Below are positions 21,776 to 34,793 of a DNA stretch of 64,000 nt, one piece after another. Where the stretch lies: positions 1-64,000 of the forward strand of contig NZ_MJAO01000013.1 of NCBI RefSeq assembly GCF_001902635.1, read 5' to 3'. The notes under the pieces are model-generated. The model was not told the origin of the DNA. It ran no database searches and saw only the letters and a list, made by a program, of their open reading frames with translations. The DNA comes from Serratia marcescens. Its GTDB lineage: Bacteria; Pseudomonadota; Gammaproteobacteria; Enterobacterales; Enterobacteriaceae. Both the position numbers and the translations under genes were made by a program. How positions within the stretch are numbered: position 1 is the stretch's first letter; the number at the start of each line of letters is the position of its first letter.

Positions 21776-23317
21776 ATGCAACTGAATTCCACCGAAATCA
21801 GCGAACTGATCAAGCAGCGCATTGCTCAGTTCAATGTAGTGAGCGAAGCTCACAATGAAGGTACTATCGTTTCCGTCAGCGACGGGATCATCCGCGTACA
21901 CGGCCTGGCCGAAGTTATGCAGGGCGAAATGATCGCACTGCCTGGCAACCGTTACGCAATCGCATTGAACCTGGAGCGCGACTCCGTAGGTGCCGTGGTT
22001 ATGGGTCCGTACGCGGATCTGGCCGAAGGCATGAAGGTTAAATGCACCGGCCGTATTCTGGAAGTGCCAGTCGGTCGTGGCCTGCTGGGCCGCGTAGTTA
22101 ACACCCTGGGTGCCCCAATCGACGGCAAAGGCCCGATTGAGAACGACGGCTTCTCTCCGGTAGAAGCTATCGCGCCAGGCGTTATCGAGCGTCAGTCCGT
22201 TGATCAGCCGGTTCAGACTGGTTACAAATCCGTTGACGCCATGATTCCAATCGGCCGTGGCCAGCGTGAGCTGGTGATCGGTGACCGTCAGACCGGTAAA
22301 ACCGCGCTGGCGATCGATGCGATCATCAACCAACGCGACTCCGGCATCAAATGCGTTTACGTGGCTATCGGCCAGAAAGCGTCCACCATCGCTAACGTGG
22401 TGCGCAAACTGGAAGAGCACGGCGCACTGGCCAACACCATCGTGGTGGTGGCGACCGCTTCCGAATCCGCTGCACTGCAATACCTGGCGCCATACGCCGG
22501 TTGCGCAATGGGCGAATACTTCCGTGACCGCGGTGAAGATGCGCTGATCGTATACGATGACCTGTCCAAACAGGCCGTTGCTTACCGCCAGATTTCCCTG
22601 CTGCTTCGTCGTCCGCCAGGTCGTGAAGCTTACCCAGGCGACGTATTCTACCTGCACTCCCGCTTGCTGGAGCGTGCAGCGCGCGTTAACGCCGAATACG
22701 TTGAAGCCTTCACCAAAGGTGAAGTTAAAGGCCAAACCGGTTCACTGACCGCTCTGCCGATCATTGAAACCCAGGCGGGTGACGTTTCCGCGTTCGTTCC
22801 GACCAACGTAATTTCGATTACCGATGGTCAGATCTTCCTGGAATCCAACCTGTTCAACTCCGGTATTCGTCCGGCAGTTAACCCGGGTATCTCCGTATCC
22901 CGTGTTGGTGGCGCCGCGCAGACCAAGATCATGAAGAAACTGTCCGGCGGTATCCGTACCGCGCTGGCACAGTATCGTGAACTGGCTGCGTTCTCCCAGT
23001 TCGCATCCGATCTGGACGACGCGACCCGCAAACAGCTGAGCCACGGTCAGAAAGTGACCGAGCTGCTGAAACAGAAACAGTATGCGCCGATGTCGGTTGC
23101 ACAACAGTCTCTGGTGCTGTTTGCCGCAGAACGCGGTTACCTGAACGACGTCGAAGTCGCCAAAGTGGTGAGCTTCGAAGCCGCGCTGGTAGCCTATGCG
23201 GACCGCGAACACGCCGAACTGCTGAACCACATCAACCAAACTGGCAACTTCAATGATGAGATCGAGGGCAAGTTGAAAGACATCCTCGAGACCTTCAAGA
23301 AAACCCAGTCCTGGTAA
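21776..23317 (+). CDS. atpA: ATP synthase subunit alpha
   Basis: Subunit alpha holds the non-catalytic nucleotide sites of F1. The 513-residue protein has Walker [10 protein letters not shown] near residues 169-177 and the ATPase alpha/beta signature [10 protein letters not shown]. The arginine finger lies in GISVSRVGG. The N-terminus [16 protein letters not shown] contacts subunit delta. Codon use is strongly biased toward abundant-tRNA codons, as for other highly expressed genes of this operon. Confidence 0.98.
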   Translation: MQLNSTEISELIKQRIAQFNVVSEAHNEGTIVSVSDGIIRVHGLAEVMQGEMIALPGNRYAIALNLERDSVGAVVMGPYADLAEGMKVKCTGRILEVPVGRGLLGRVVNTLGAPIDGKGPIENDGFSPVEAIAPGVIERQSVDQPVQTGYKSVDAMIPIGRGQRELVIGDRQTGKTALAIDAIINQRDSGIKCVYVAIGQKASTIANVVRKLEEHGALANTIVVVATASESAALQYLAPYAGCAMGEYFRDRGEDALIVYDDLSKQAVAYRQISLLLRRPPGREAYPGDVFYLHSRLLERAARVNAEYVEAFTKGEVKGQTGSLTALPIIETQAGDVSAFVPTNVISITDGQIFLESNLFNSGIRPAVNPGISVSRVGGAAQTKIMKKLSGGIRTALAQYRELAAFSQFASDLDDATRKQLSHGQKVTELLKQKQYAPMSVAQQSLVLFAAERGYLNDVEVAKVVSFEAALVAYADREHAELLNHINQTGNFNDEIEGKLKDILETFKKTQSW

Positions 23318-23376
23318 CGCCGAACGGTCCTGCTGTTGAAAGACAGCAGGCCGTCTGGCACTGAGGAGAAGCAGAG

Positions 23377-24240
23377 ATGGCCGGCGCAAAAGAGATACGT
23401 AGTAAGATCGCTAGCGTGCAAAACACGCAAAAGATCACTAAAGCGATGGAAATGGTCGCCGCCTCCAAAATGCGTAAATCGCAGGATCGCATGGCGGCCA
23501 GCCGTCCTTATGCAGAGACCATGCGCAAAGTGATTGGTCACCTTGCGTTAGGGAATCTGGAGTACAAGCACCCGTACCTGGATGAGCGTGACGTTAAGCG
23601 CGTCGGGTATCTGGTGGTGTCTACTGACCGTGGTCTCTGCGGCGGCTTGAACATCAACCTGTTCAAAAAGCTGCTGGCGGAGATGAAAGCCTGGTCCGAA
23701 AAAGGCGTCGAAACCGATTTGGCGCTGATTGGCTCTAAAGCAGCCTCTTTCTTTGGTTCCGTGGGTGGCAACGTGGTTGCCCAAGTGACCGGCATGGGGG
23801 ACAAACCTTCCCTGTCGGATCTGATCGGGCCGGTGAAAGTGATGCTGCAGGCCTACGACGAAGGTCGTTTGGACAAGCTGTACATTGTCAGCAACAAATT
23901 TGTCAATACGATGTCCCAAGAGCCGCAGGTGATTCAGCTGCTGCCGTTACCGCCAGCCGATGACGAAGAGCTGAAGAAAACGCCTTGGGATTACCTGTAT
24001 GAACCGGATCCCAAAGTGCTGCTTGATACCTTGCTGCGCCGCTATGTGGAGTCGCAGGTTTATCAGGGCGTCGTGGAAAACCTGGCCAGCGAGCAGGCCG
24101 CACGAATGGTCGCGATGAAAGCCGCAACCGATAACGGCGGTAGCCTGATCAAAGAGCTGCAGTTGGTATACAACAAGGCGCGTCAGGCCAGCATCACTCA
24201 GGAACTCACCGAGATCGTTTCGGGAGCCTCCGCGGTTTAA
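23377..24240 (+). CDS. atpG: ATP synthase subunit gamma
   Basis: Gamma is the central rotor shaft of F1. The 287-residue protein begins with the long helix [20 protein letters not shown]. It ends with the helix [20 protein letters not shown] that rotates inside the alpha3beta3 ring and carries the family signature. The middle Rossmann-like domain includes [12 protein letters not shown] 59-base gap separates it from atpA and 32 bases lead to atpD. Confidence 0.98.
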   Translation: MAGAKEIRSKIASVQNTQKITKAMEMVAASKMRKSQDRMAASRPYAETMRKVIGHLALGNLEYKHPYLDERDVKRVGYLVVSTDRGLCGGLNINLFKKLLAEMKAWSEKGVETDLALIGSKAASFFGSVGGNVVAQVTGMGDKPSLSDLIGPVKVMLQAYDEGRLDKLYIVSNKFVNTMSQEPQVIQLLPLPPADDEELKKTPWDYLYEPDPKVLLDTLLRRYVESQVYQGVVENLASEQAARMVAMKAATDNGGSLIKELQLVYNKARQASITQELTEIVSGASAV

Positions 24241-24245
24241 GCTAG

Positions 24246-25655
<1,410 letters not shown>

Positions 25656-25675
25656 CGCCTTGAGAGGAGGGTGAT

Positions 25676-26095
25676 ATGGCTATGACTTACCATCTGGATG
25701 TAGTCAGCGCGGAAAAACAGATGTTTTCCGGCCTGGTGCAGAAGATCCAGGTGACAGGCAGCGAAGGTGAACTGGGGATCTTCCCTGGCCATGCGCCGCT
25801 GCTGACTGCCATCAAGCCTGGCATGGTGCGTATTGTTAAGCAGCACGGTGAAGAAGAGTTCATCTACCTGTCCGGCGGCATCCTCGAGGTGCAGCCGAGC
25901 GTGGTTACCGTGCTGGCGGACACTGCTATCCGTGGTACTGACCTCGACGAAGCGAGAGCGTTGGAAGCTAAGCGTAAAGCTGAAGAACACATTCGCAGCT
26001 CTCATGGCGATGTCGACTATGCTCAGGCATCCGCTGAACTGGCGAAAGCGATCGCAAAACTGCGCGTTATCGAGCTCACCAGAAAAGCGATGTAA
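25676..26095 (+). CDS. atpC: ATP synthase subunit epsilon
   Basis: Epsilon couples the gamma shaft to the c-ring and can inhibit ATP hydrolysis through its C-terminal helices. The 139-residue protein has the N-terminal beta-sandwich ([18 protein letters not shown] ... [11 protein letters not shown]) and a two-helix C-terminal domain rich in Ala, Lys and Glu. GAGGAGG precedes the ATG. It is the last gene of the atp operon and is followed by a strong terminator. Confidence 0.97.
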   Translation: MAMTYHLDVVSAEKQMFSGLVQKIQVTGSEGELGIFPGHAPLLTAIKPGMVRIVKQHGEEEFIYLSGGILEVQPSVVTVLADTAIRGTDLDEARALEAKRKAEEHIRSSHGDVDYAQASAELAKAIAKLRVIELTRKAM

Positions 26096-26124
26096 TGTTT
26101 GGGTGCTCGGCACCCAACTTTAAG

Positions 26125-26152
26125 AAAGCGGCCTATAGGGCCGCTTTTTTTT
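26125..26152 (+). terminator. atp operon terminator
   Basis: AAAGCGGCC (26125-26133) pairs with GGCCGCTTT (26139-26147) around a 5-base loop and runs into eight Ts ending at 26152. A smaller hairpin, GGGTGC-TCG-GCACCC (26101-26115), lies just before it. Confidence 0.93.
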
Positions 26153-26385
26153 TACTTTAAAATAAGCATTTCAGCCCGGCGGGCAGGGTGGTGTATAACC
26201 CTTTATATCGGGAAAGAAACGTCGCCGATCGCCGACAGTTTTTTCGCTCCGATGCCGAATTGGCCGCTATGGCGGCAGGCCAAGGCCCATGCGGTCTGCG
26301 CCGGGTTCGTGATGAGAAATATGTAGTAATTTAACCTCTAAACGGTTTTACTTTCGTCTATCAAAATGGAGTTATCAGGTTGCTT

Positions 26386-27759
26386 ATGTCGAACAGCGCA
26401 ATGAGCGTGGTTATCCTCGCCGCAGGCAAGGGTACGCGCATGTATTCCGATCTTCCCAAAGTGTTGCATCCTTTGGCCGGCAAGCCGATGGTGCAGCACG
26501 TCATTGATGCCGCGATGAAACTGGGCGCGCAACATGTTCACCTGGTATACGGCCACGGCGGCGATTTGTTGAAAAGCACGTTGACTGACGGCGCACTGAA
26601 CTGGGTGCTGCAGGCTGAGCAATTGGGTACCGGTCATGCAATGCAGCAGGCCGCGCCGCATTTTGCCGACGATGAAGACGTGCTGATGCTGTACGGCGAC
26701 GTGCCGTTGATCTCCGTGGATACGCTGCAACGCCTGCTGGCGGCCAAGCCGCAGGGCGGCATCGGTCTGCTGACGGTCAAGTTGGACGACCCGAGCGGCT
26801 ACGGTCGTATTGTGCGTGAGCATGGCGACGTGGTGGGCATCGTCGAACATAAGGATGCCAGCGAAGCGCAGCGTCAGATCAACGAGATCAATACCGGCAT
26901 CCTGGTGGCCAACGGGCGCGATCTGAAGCGCTGGCTGGGGATGCTGAATAATGACAACGCGCAGGGTGAGTTTTACATCACCGATATCATTGCGCTGGCC
27001 CATGCCGACGGCAAGAAAATCGAAGCCGTGCACCCTTCGCGTCTGAGCGAGGTGGAAGGCGTCAACAACCGCCTGCAGCTGGCGACGCTGGAGCGCGTAT
27101 TCCAGTCGGAACAGTCTGAAAAACTGCTGCTGGCCGGCGTGATGCTACTGGATCCGGCACGTTTCGACCTGCGCGGGGAACTTGTTCACGGCCGTGACAT
27201 CAGTATTGATGCGAATGTGATTATCGAAGGCCACGTCAAACTGGGCGACCGGGTGAAAATCGGCGCCGGTTGCGTGCTGAAAAACTGCGTGATCGGCGAT
27301 GACTGCGAGATCAGCCCGTATAGCGTGCTGGAAGACAGCGTGCTGGAAGCCGATTGCACCGTAGGGCCGTTCGCCCGTCTGCGCCCTGGCGCAGAGCTGG
27401 CGGCAGGGGCTCACGTCGGCAACTTCGTGGAAATGAAGAAGGCGCGTTTGGGCAAAGGTTCCAAGGCCGGGCATCTGAGCTACTTGGGCGATGCCGAAAT
27501 CGGCGATGACGTAAATATCGGCGCCGGTACCATCACCTGTAACTACGATGGCGCCAACAAGCACAAGACGCTGATCGGCGACGGCGTGTTTGTCGGCTCC
27601 GATACTCAGCTGGTGGCGCCGGTGTCGGTCGGCAAAGGTTCCACCATCGCCGCCGGCACCACGGTGACGCGTGACATCGCCGAGAACGAGCTGGTGCTGA
27701 GTCGCGTCAAGCAGGTGCATGTTCAGGGCTGGAAACGTCCGGTGAAGAAGAAGTCATAG
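26386..27759 (+). CDS. glmU: Bifunctional UDP-GlcNAc pyrophosphorylase / glucosamine-1-phosphate acetyltransferase
   Basis: GlmU carries out the last two steps to UDP-GlcNAc, the precursor of peptidoglycan and LPS. It acetylates glucosamine 1-phosphate, then transfers uridylate. The N-terminal half has the nucleotidyltransferase motif LAAGKGTRM and the UTP site [10 protein letters not shown]. The C-terminal half is a left-handed beta-helix of hexapeptide repeats (for example [19 protein letters not shown]). I use the ATG at 26386, six bases after AGG, giving 457 residues; a TTG two codons earlier is also possible. glmS follows. Confidence 0.96.
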   Translation: MSNSAMSVVILAAGKGTRMYSDLPKVLHPLAGKPMVQHVIDAAMKLGAQHVHLVYGHGGDLLKSTLTDGALNWVLQAEQLGTGHAMQQAAPHFADDEDVLMLYGDVPLISVDTLQRLLAAKPQGGIGLLTVKLDDPSGYGRIVREHGDVVGIVEHKDASEAQRQINEINTGILVANGRDLKRWLGMLNNDNAQGEFYITDIIALAHADGKKIEAVHPSRLSEVEGVNNRLQLATLERVFQSEQSEKLLLAGVMLLDPARFDLRGELVHGRDISIDANVIIEGHVKLGDRVKIGAGCVLKNCVIGDDCEISPYSVLEDSVLEADCTVGPFARLRPGAELAAGAHVGNFVEMKKARLGKGSKAGHLSYLGDAEIGDDVNIGAGTITCNYDGANKHKTLIGDGVFVGSDTQLVAPVSVGKGSTIAAGTTVTRDIAENELVLSRVKQVHVQGWKRPVKKKS

Positions 27760-27761
27760 TG

Positions 27762-27802
27762 TGTTTTGCGTTGGGCTCCGTTAACGAGCCCAATACAAAA
27801 CA
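27762..27802 (+). repeat. Long hairpin in the glmU-glmS intercistronic region
   Basis: TGTTTTG (27762-27768) and TTGGGCTC (27771-27778) pair with GAGCCCAA (27786-27793) and CAAAACA (27796-27802), with a 2x2 internal loop and a 7-base loop. No U-run follows. It starts three bases after the glmU stop and may act in processing or stability of the glmUS message. Confidence 0.65.
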
Positions 27803-27909
27803 TAATAATCCCCACCATCTACAGGCTCGGGGCGCACGGTAAAAACCGGCAAAAATCAGGTCAAGACATCGAAAGCGCCCACGAAGGGCGTTAATTAGGA
27901 ATATAACTG

Positions 27910-29739
27910 ATGTGTGGAATTGTAGGCGCAGTAGCGCAACGTGATATCGCAGAAATCCTGCTGGAAGGTTTACGCCGTCTCGAGTACCGCGGTTACGACT
28001 CCGCCGGTCTGGCGGTGGTCGACGAGAAAGGCAACGTCAACCGCCTGCGTCGCGTAGGCAAGGTGCAAAAACTGGCCGAAGCGGCGGAGCAAACCGAACT
28101 GCACGGCGGCACCGGCATCGCTCACACCCGTTGGGCGACCCACGGTGAACCGACTGAAGCGAACGCGCACCCGCATGTATCCGACTACATTACCGTGGTG
28201 CATAACGGCATCATCGAAAACCACGAACCGCTGCGTGAACTGTTGATCGAACGCGGTTACCGCTTCAGCTCCGAAACCGACACCGAAGTGATCGCGCACC
28301 TGGTGCACTGGGAACAACAGCAGGGCGGCACGCTGTTGGAAGTGGTTCAGCGCGTGATCCCACAGCTGCGCGGCGCTTACGGCACCGTAGTGATGGATAG
28401 CCGCGATCCGAGCGTATTGGTCGCTGCACGCTCCGGCAGCCCGCTGGTTATCGGCCGCGGCGTCGGGGAAAACTTCATCGCTTCCGATCAGCTGGCGTTG
28501 CTGCCGGTAACCCGCCGCTTCATCTTCCTGGAAGAAGGCGATCTGGTGGAAGTGACTCGCCGCAGCGTCAACATTTTCGACAAGCAGGGCAACGCCATCG
28601 AGCGCCCTGAGATCGAATCCCAGGTGCAGTATGACGCCGGTGACAAGGGCGCTTACCGCCACTACATGCAAAAAGAGATCTACGAACAGCCGCTGGCGCT
28701 GAAAAACACCCTGGAAGGGCGTTTCAGTCATGGCCAAATCAACCTGAGCGAGCTGGGCCCGCGCGCTGACGAGCTGCTGGCCAAGGTGCAGCACGTACAG
28801 ATTATCGCCTGTGGCACCTCTTATCACTCCGGTATGGTCGCGCGTTACTGGTTCGAATCGCTGGCCGGCGTGCCGTGCGACGTCGAGATCGCATCCGAAT
28901 TCCGCTACCGCAAATCGGCGGTGCGTCCGGGCAGCCTGATCATTACCCTGTCGCAGTCCGGTGAAACCGCTGACACCCTGGCGGCGCTGCGCCTGTCCAA
29001 AGAGCTGGGTTATCTCGGTTCGTTGGCGGTGTGCAACGTGGCCGGCTCTTCGCTGGTGCGCGAATCCGATCTGGCGTTGATGACCAAGGCCGGCACCGAA
29101 ATCGGCGTGGCGTCGACCAAAGCCTTCACCACTCAGCTCACCGTACTGCTGATGCTGGTGGCGCGCCTGGGTCGCCTGAAAGGCATGGCGGAAAGCGTGG
29201 AGCAGGAGATCGTGCACGGCCTGCAGGCGCTGCCGGCGCGCATCGAGCAGATGCTGTCGATGGATAAAGAGATCGAAGCGCTGGCGGAAGGTTTCTCCGA
29301 CAAGCACCATGCGCTGTTCCTCGGCCGCGGCGATCAGTATCCGATCGCCATGGAAGGGGCGCTGAAGCTGAAAGAGATCTCCTACATTCATGCCGAAGCT
29401 TACGCGGCGGGTGAGTTGAAACACGGCCCGCTGGCACTGATTGACGCCGATATGCCGGTGATCGTGGTGGCGCCGAACAACGAACTGCTGGAAAAGCTGA
29501 AGTCCAACATTGAAGAAGTGCGCGCACGCGGCGGCCAGCTGTACGTGTTCGCCGATCAGGACGCCGGCTTCGTCAGCAGCGAAGGCATGACCATCATTCC
29601 TCTGCCGCACGTCGAGGAAATCGTGGCGCCGATTTTCTACACCGTGCCGTTGCAGCTGCTGTCTTATCATGTGGCGCTGATCAAAGGCACCGACGTTGAC
29701 CAACCGCGCAACCTGGCGAAGTCTGTCACCGTAGAGTAA
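27910..29739 (+). CDS. glmS: Glutamine-fructose-6-phosphate aminotransferase (isomerising)
   Basis: GlmS makes glucosamine 6-phosphate from fructose 6-phosphate and glutamine, the first committed step to amino sugars. The 609-residue protein begins MCGIVGA, with Cys2 as the catalytic nucleophile of the glutaminase domain; [10 protein letters not shown] and [11 protein letters not shown] complete that site. Two SIS domains follow ([15 protein letters not shown] and [19 protein letters not shown]). The C-terminus NLAKSVTVE is the family end. In E. coli glmS mRNA is activated by the sRNAs GlmZ/GlmY; the 150-base leader here was not examined for their sites. Confidence 0.97.
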   Translation: MCGIVGAVAQRDIAEILLEGLRRLEYRGYDSAGLAVVDEKGNVNRLRRVGKVQKLAEAAEQTELHGGTGIAHTRWATHGEPTEANAHPHVSDYITVVHNGIIENHEPLRELLIERGYRFSSETDTEVIAHLVHWEQQQGGTLLEVVQRVIPQLRGAYGTVVMDSRDPSVLVAARSGSPLVIGRGVGENFIASDQLALLPVTRRFIFLEEGDLVEVTRRSVNIFDKQGNAIERPEIESQVQYDAGDKGAYRHYMQKEIYEQPLALKNTLEGRFSHGQINLSELGPRADELLAKVQHVQIIACGTSYHSGMVARYWFESLAGVPCDVEIASEFRYRKSAVRPGSLIITLSQSGETADTLAALRLSKELGYLGSLAVCNVAGSSLVRESDLALMTKAGTEIGVASTKAFTTQLTVLLMLVARLGRLKGMAESVEQEIVHGLQALPARIEQMLSMDKEIEALAEGFSDKHHALFLGRGDQYPIAMEGALKLKEISYIHAEAYAAGELKHGPLALIDADMPVIVVAPNNELLEKLKSNIEEVRARGGQLYVFADQDAGFVSSEGMTIIPLPHVEEIVAPIFYTVPLQLLSYHVALIKGTDVDQPRNLAKSVTVE

Positions 29740-29759
29740 TCTGCCGCAGGTAGACTGCA

Positions 29760-29785
29760 AAAGCCGGCCTTAGCGCCGGCTTTTT
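29760..29785 (+). terminator. glmS terminator
   Basis: AAAGCCGGC (29760-29768) pairs with GCCGGCTTT (29775-29783) around a 6-base loop, ending in five Ts. Confidence 0.92.
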
Positions 29786-29957
29786 CATCTACGGCGTAAA
29801 AGATGACAAGTGTGTCGATTCGGGGATAAACGTTGTCATATTCAAGTGGATAGCCGTGGCTAAAACGGTTTTTTTATTGCTTGGCGATTGTGCTGTCTTT
29901 TAGTTAACCGTTTGATTTTAATATAAACAAACCCTTCTCCTTCGCGTTGTAATATAA

Positions 29958-29997
29958 CTGTCATATTGCGTACATTTTTCTGTCACCAAACTGTCCT
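29958..29997 (+). promoter_or_regulatory. Two tandem Pho boxes upstream of pstS
   Basis: Four PhoB half-sites of the CTGTCAT type recur every 11 bases: CTGTCAT (29958-29964), CGTACAT (29969-29975), CTGTCAC (29980-29986) and CTGTCCT (29991-29997). They form two adjacent 18-base Pho boxes that replace the -35 element. A -10-like AATACT lies at 30015-30020. This predicts strong PhoB-dependent induction under phosphate limitation. The rest of the 335-base glmS-pstS gap holds the glmS terminator and nothing else I recognise. Confidence 0.92.
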
Positions 29998-30074
29998 ATT
30001 TTCCCTCCTGCAGCAATACTTACTCTGATTAAAACGACTCGAAGTCGATTTTAAATATCCCATTAGGAGGGATT

Positions 30075-31115
30075 ATGAAACTGATGCGTACCACCGTCGC
30101 CAGTATTGTGGCAGCGACCTTCTCCCTGACCACCGTGTCCGCGTTCGCTGCTGCCAGCCTGACCGGTGCAGGTGCGACATTCCCCGCTCCGGTTTACGCC
30201 AAGTGGGCAGATTCTTATCAGAAAGAAACCGGCAACAAAGTTAACTATCAAGGCATCGGCTCCTCTGGCGGCGTGAAGCAAATCGTGGCCAACACCGTTG
30301 ACTTTGGCGCCTCCGACGCCCCGCTGTCTGACGACAAGCTGGCGGCTGACGGCCTGTTCCAGTTCCCGACCGTGATCGGCGGCGTGGTGCTGGCTGTGAA
30401 TATCCCGGGCATCAAATCCGGCGAACTGACTCTGGACGGTAAAACCCTGGGCGATATCTACCTGGGCAACGTCAAAAAGTGGAACGATCCGGCTATCACC
30501 AAGCTGAACCCAGGCGTGAAACTGCCTGACCAGAACATCGCCGTGGTGCGCCGCGCCGACGGCTCCGGCACTTCGTTCGTCTTCACCAGCTACCTGTCCA
30601 AGGCCAACGCGCAGTGGAAAGAGAAGATTGGCGCCGGTTCTACCGTTAACTGGCCGACCGGTCTGGGCGGCAAAGGCAACGACGGCATCGCCGCCTTCGT
30701 TCAGCGTCTGCCAGGATCTATCGGCTACGTAGAATACGCGTATGCCAAGCAGAACAACCTGGCTTACACCAAGCTGGTTTCCGCCGACGGCAAACCGGTC
30801 AGCCCAACCGAAGAGAGCTTCAGCAACGCCGCTAAAGGCGTGGATTGGAGCAAGACCTTCGCTCAGGATCTGACTGACCAGAAAGGCGACAACGTGTGGC
30901 CAATTACCTCCACCACCTTCATCCTGGTGCACAAAGAGCAGAAAAACCCTGCTCAGGGTGCCGAAGTGCTGAAGTTCTTCGACTGGGCTTACAAAACCGG
31001 CGGCAAACAGGCTAACGAGCTGGATTACGCCACCCTGCCGAAAGAAGTGGTTGAGCAGGTGCGTGCCGCCTGGAAAACCAACGTAAAAGACAGTTCAGGT
31101 AAAGCGCTGTACTAA
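30075..31115 (+). CDS. pstS: Phosphate ABC transporter periplasmic binding protein
   Basis: PstS binds inorganic phosphate in the periplasm for the high-affinity Pst importer. The 346-residue precursor has a signal peptide ([18 protein letters not shown] to about AFA-AAS). The mature protein opens [16 protein letters not shown], with phosphate-contact motifs [16 protein letters not shown] and [18 protein letters not shown] precedes the ATG. It is the first gene of pstSCAB-phoU and is separated from pstC by a hairpin, so it is probably made in excess. Confidence 0.97.
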   Translation: MKLMRTTVASIVAATFSLTTVSAFAAASLTGAGATFPAPVYAKWADSYQKETGNKVNYQGIGSSGGVKQIVANTVDFGASDAPLSDDKLAADGLFQFPTVIGGVVLAVNIPGIKSGELTLDGKTLGDIYLGNVKKWNDPAITKLNPGVKLPDQNIAVVRRADGSGTSFVFTSYLSKANAQWKEKIGAGSTVNWPTGLGGKGNDGIAAFVQRLPGSIGYVEYAYAKQNNLAYTKLVSADGKPVSPTEESFSNAAKGVDWSKTFAQDLTDQKGDNVWPITSTTFILVHKEQKNPAQGAEVLKFFDWAYKTGGKQANELDYATLPKEVVEQVRAAWKTNVKDSSGKALY

Positions 31116-31122
31116 CAACGCA

Positions 31123-31145
31123 GGGGCGCGGGTTCGCCGCGCCCC
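31123..31145 (+). repeat. Intercistronic hairpin between pstS and pstC
   Basis: GGGGCGCG (31123-31130) pairs with CGCGCCCC (31138-31145) around a 7-base loop, eight bases after the pstS stop. No T-run follows, so it probably stabilises the pstS message or attenuates only partly. Confidence 0.65.
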
Positions 31146-31205
31146 AACAGTTCTTCAGGCTCTGATTCCGGTTGGGGCTGCCAGGGTTCAAACAGAGAGT
31201 AATCT

Positions 31206-32162
31206 ATGGCTGAGTACAAGCCGACCATCAAAGCACCGGGCAAAAACGGTGACATTATTTTCAGCGCGCTGGTGAGACTGGCTGCGCTGATTACCCTATT
31301 GTTGCTGGGCGGCATCATCGTTTCGCTGATCTTCGCCTCCTGGCCGAGCATGCAGAAATTCGGCTTCGCCTTCCTGTGGACCAAAGAGTGGGACGCGCCG
31401 GCGGAGCAGTTCGGCGCGCTGGTGCCGATCTACGGCACCGTGGTCACCTCGCTTATCGCGCTGATCATCGCCGTGCCGGTGAGCTTCGGCATCGCGCTGT
31501 TCCTGACCGAACTGGCGCCGAACTGGCTGAAGCGGCCGCTGGGCATCGCCATTGAGCTGCTGGCGGCCATCCCGAGCATCGTTTACGGCATGTGGGGGCT
31601 GTTCGTGTTCGCTCCGCTGTTTGCCGAATACTTCCAGACGCCGGTCGGTGAAGTGCTGTCGGGTATTCCGATCGTCGGCGAACTGTTCTCCGGCCCGGCC
31701 TTCGGCATCGGCATTCTGGCCGCCGGGGTAATCCTGGCGATCATGATCATTCCTTACATCGCCGCGGTCATGCGCGACGTGTTTGAACAGACCCCGGTGA
31801 TGATGAAAGAGTCGGCCTACGGCATCGGCTGCACCACTTGGGAAGTGATCTGGCGCATCGTGCTGCCGTTCACCAAGAACGGCGTGATCGGCGGCGTCAT
31901 GCTGGGCCTGGGCCGCGCGCTGGGGGAAACCATGGCGGTGACCTTCATCATCGGCAATACCTACCAGCTCACCAGCGCATCGCTGTATATGCCGGGCAAC
32001 AGCATCACCTCCGCGTTGGCCAACGAATTCGCCGAAGCCGAATCCGGTGTGCACACCGCCGCGTTGATGGAGTTGGGCCTGATTCTGTTTGTTATCACCT
32101 TTATCGTGCTGGCGCTGTCGAAGTTGATGATCATGCGCCTGGCCAAGAATGAGGGGCGTTAA
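31206..32162 (+). CDS. pstC: Phosphate ABC transporter permease PstC
   Basis: PstC is one of the two inner-membrane subunits of the phosphate importer. The 318-residue protein has six predicted membrane helices. The cytoplasmic EAA-type loop near [20 protein letters not shown] precedes [18 protein letters not shown], a block typical of Pst permeases. The pstA start lies 2 bases after the stop, so the two are likely translated together. Confidence 0.96.
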   Translation: MAEYKPTIKAPGKNGDIIFSALVRLAALITLLLLGGIIVSLIFASWPSMQKFGFAFLWTKEWDAPAEQFGALVPIYGTVVTSLIALIIAVPVSFGIALFLTELAPNWLKRPLGIAIELLAAIPSIVYGMWGLFVFAPLFAEYFQTPVGEVLSGIPIVGELFSGPAFGIGILAAGVILAIMIIPYIAAVMRDVFEQTPVMMKESAYGIGCTTWEVIWRIVLPFTKNGVIGGVMLGLGRALGETMAVTFIIGNTYQLTSASLYMPGNSITSALANEFAEAESGVHTAALMELGLILFVITFIVLALSKLMIMRLAKNEGR

Positions 32163-32163
32163 C

Positions 32164-33054
32164 ATGGCGACGATGGATATGCAAAACGCAGTAGTCCTGG
32201 CGGAAAGCCGCCGCAAAATGCAGGCCTGGCGCCGGCAGAAAAACCGCCTCGCGCTATTCCTGTCGATGGCGACCATGGCGTTCGGCCTGTTCTGGCTGAT
32301 CTGGATCCTGATCGCCACCATCACCAAAGGTTTCGACGGCATGTCGCTGGCGCTGTTCACCGAAATGACCCCGCCGCCGAATACCGCGGGCGGTGGTCTG
32401 GCCAACGCCATCGCCGGCAGCGGCCTGTTGATCCTGTGGGCAACCATTTTCGGTACGCCGCTGGGCATCATGGCCGGCATCTACCTGGCGGAATACGGCC
32501 GCAAATCCTGGCTGGCGGAAGTGATCCGCTTTATCAATGACATTCTGCTGTCCGCACCGTCGATCGTGGTGGGCCTGTTCGTTTACACCATCGTGGTGGC
32601 GAAGATGGAACACTTCTCCGGCTGGGCCGGTATCGTGGCGCTGGCGCTGCTGCAGGTGCCGATCGTCATCCGCACCACCGAGAACATGCTGAAGCTGGTG
32701 CCGGATACGCTGCGTGAGGCCGCTTATGCGCTGGGCACGCCGAAATGGCGCATGATTTCCGCCATCACGCTGAAAGCGTCGGTGTCCGGCATCATCACCG
32801 GCGTGCTGCTGGCGATTGCGCGCATCGCGGGGGAGACCGCGCCGCTGCTGTTCACCTCGCTGTCGAACCAGTTCTGGAGCACCGACCTGATGCAGCCGAT
32901 CGCCAACCTGCCGGTGACCATCTTCAAATTTGCCATGAGCCCGTTCGCCGAATGGCAACAGCTGGCTTGGGCCGGGGTGCTGTTGATCACCCTGTGCGTA
33001 CTGTTACTGAATATCCTGGCGCGCGTGATTTTCGCCAAGAAAAAGCATTCATAA
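32164..33054 (+). CDS. pstA: Phosphate ABC transporter permease PstA
   Basis: PstA pairs with PstC to form the phosphate channel. The 296-residue protein begins [18 protein letters not shown] and has six hydrophobic segments. The EAA loop ([15 protein letters not shown]) and [11 protein letters not shown] are the landmarks. I use the ATG at 32164, just after the pstC stop, rather than an in-frame GTG-like upstream codon inside pstC; this gives the E. coli length. Confidence 0.96.
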   Translation: MATMDMQNAVVLAESRRKMQAWRRQKNRLALFLSMATMAFGLFWLIWILIATITKGFDGMSLALFTEMTPPPNTAGGGLANAIAGSGLLILWATIFGTPLGIMAGIYLAEYGRKSWLAEVIRFINDILLSAPSIVVGLFVYTIVVAKMEHFSGWAGIVALALLQVPIVIRTTENMLKLVPDTLREAAYALGTPKWRMISAITLKASVSGIITGVLLAIARIAGETAPLLFTSLSNQFWSTDLMQPIANLPVTIFKFAMSPFAEWQQLAWAGVLLITLCVLLLNILARVIFAKKKHS

Positions 33055-33879
<825 letters not shown>

Positions 33880-33890
33880 TAGGAAGCATC

Positions 33891-34625
33891 ATGGATAACC
33901 TGAATTTAAACAAACACATTTCCGGCCAGTTCAACGCAGAGCTCGAGCATATCCGCACCCAGGTGCTGACCATGGGCGGGCTGGTGGAGCAGCAGCTGAC
34001 CGACGCCATCACCGCGATGCACAATCAGGATGGCGAGCTGGCTAAGCGCGTGATCGAAGGCGACGCCAAGGTCAACATGATGGAGGTGGCGATCGACGAA
34101 GCCTGCGTGCGCATCATCGCCAAGCGTCAGCCGACCGCCAGCGATCTGCGCCTGGTGATGGCGATCATCAAAACCATTTCCGAGCTGGAACGCATCGGCG
34201 ATGTGGCAGACAAAATCTGCCGCACTGCGCTGGAGAAGTTCTCGCACCAGCACCAGCCGCTGCTGGTTAGCCTGGAGTCGCTGGGGCGCCACACCGTGCA
34301 GATGCTGCACGACGTGCTGGACGCCTTTGCGCGTATGGATCTGGACGAGGCGATCCGTATTTACCGCGAAGATAAAAAGGTCGACCAGGAATACGAAGGC
34401 ATCGTGCGTCAGCTGATGACTTACATGATGGAAGATTCGCGCACCATTCCGAGCGTGCTGACCGCACTGTTCTGCGCCCGTTCTATCGAGCGCATCGGCG
34501 ACCGTTGCCAGAACATCTGCGAATTTATCTTCTATTTCGTCAAAGGGCAGGATTTCCGTCATTTGGGCGGCGATGCCCTGGAAAAGCTGCTCTCTCCGGG
34601 CGGTAAAGACGAAAAAGCAGACTAA
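33891..34625 (+). CDS. phoU: Phosphate signalling protein PhoU
   Basis: PhoU is the cytoplasmic negative regulator that connects the Pst transporter to the PhoR/PhoB two-component system. The 244-residue protein is two repeats of a three-helix bundle. The metal-binding ExxxD-type motifs are visible in [17 protein letters not shown] and its second copy [17 protein letters not shown]. The start at 33891 (AGGAAGCATC-ATG) matches the family N-terminus [15 protein letters not shown]. It ends the operon, followed by a terminator. Confidence 0.97.
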   Translation: MDNLNLNKHISGQFNAELEHIRTQVLTMGGLVEQQLTDAITAMHNQDGELAKRVIEGDAKVNMMEVAIDEACVRIIAKRQPTASDLRLVMAIIKTISELERIGDVADKICRTALEKFSHQHQPLLVSLESLGRHTVQMLHDVLDAFARMDLDEAIRIYREDKKVDQEYEGIVRQLMTYMMEDSRTIPSVLTALFCARSIERIGDRCQNICEFIFYFVKGQDFRHLGGDALEKLLSPGGKDEKAD

Positions 34626-34648
34626 CCCTTTCCGGGTAATATCCTTCA

Positions 34649-34673
34649 AAGGCGCGGTTTCCCGCGCCTTTAT
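34649..34673 (+). terminator. pst-phoU terminator
   Basis: AAGGCGCGG (34649-34657) pairs with CCGCGCCTT (34662-34670) around TTTC and is followed by TTTATT. Confidence 0.82.
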
Positions 34674-34793
34674 TCCATCTTAATCGCGTAAAGATAAAAA
34701 GGTTATAAACATAGCTTTTTATATTATTTCCTGACCTATGTGGAGATTGCTAGCTTATCCGCCAGCAGGACATCAACCACTTAGGAGCTTTCT

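Noticed and set aside
27970..29760. Minus-strand open frame of 596 codons opposite glmS
   Set aside because: It is fully antisense to an intact, conserved glmS. It is rich in His, Gln and Arg with no family motif, which is typical of the shadow frame of a GC-rich gene.
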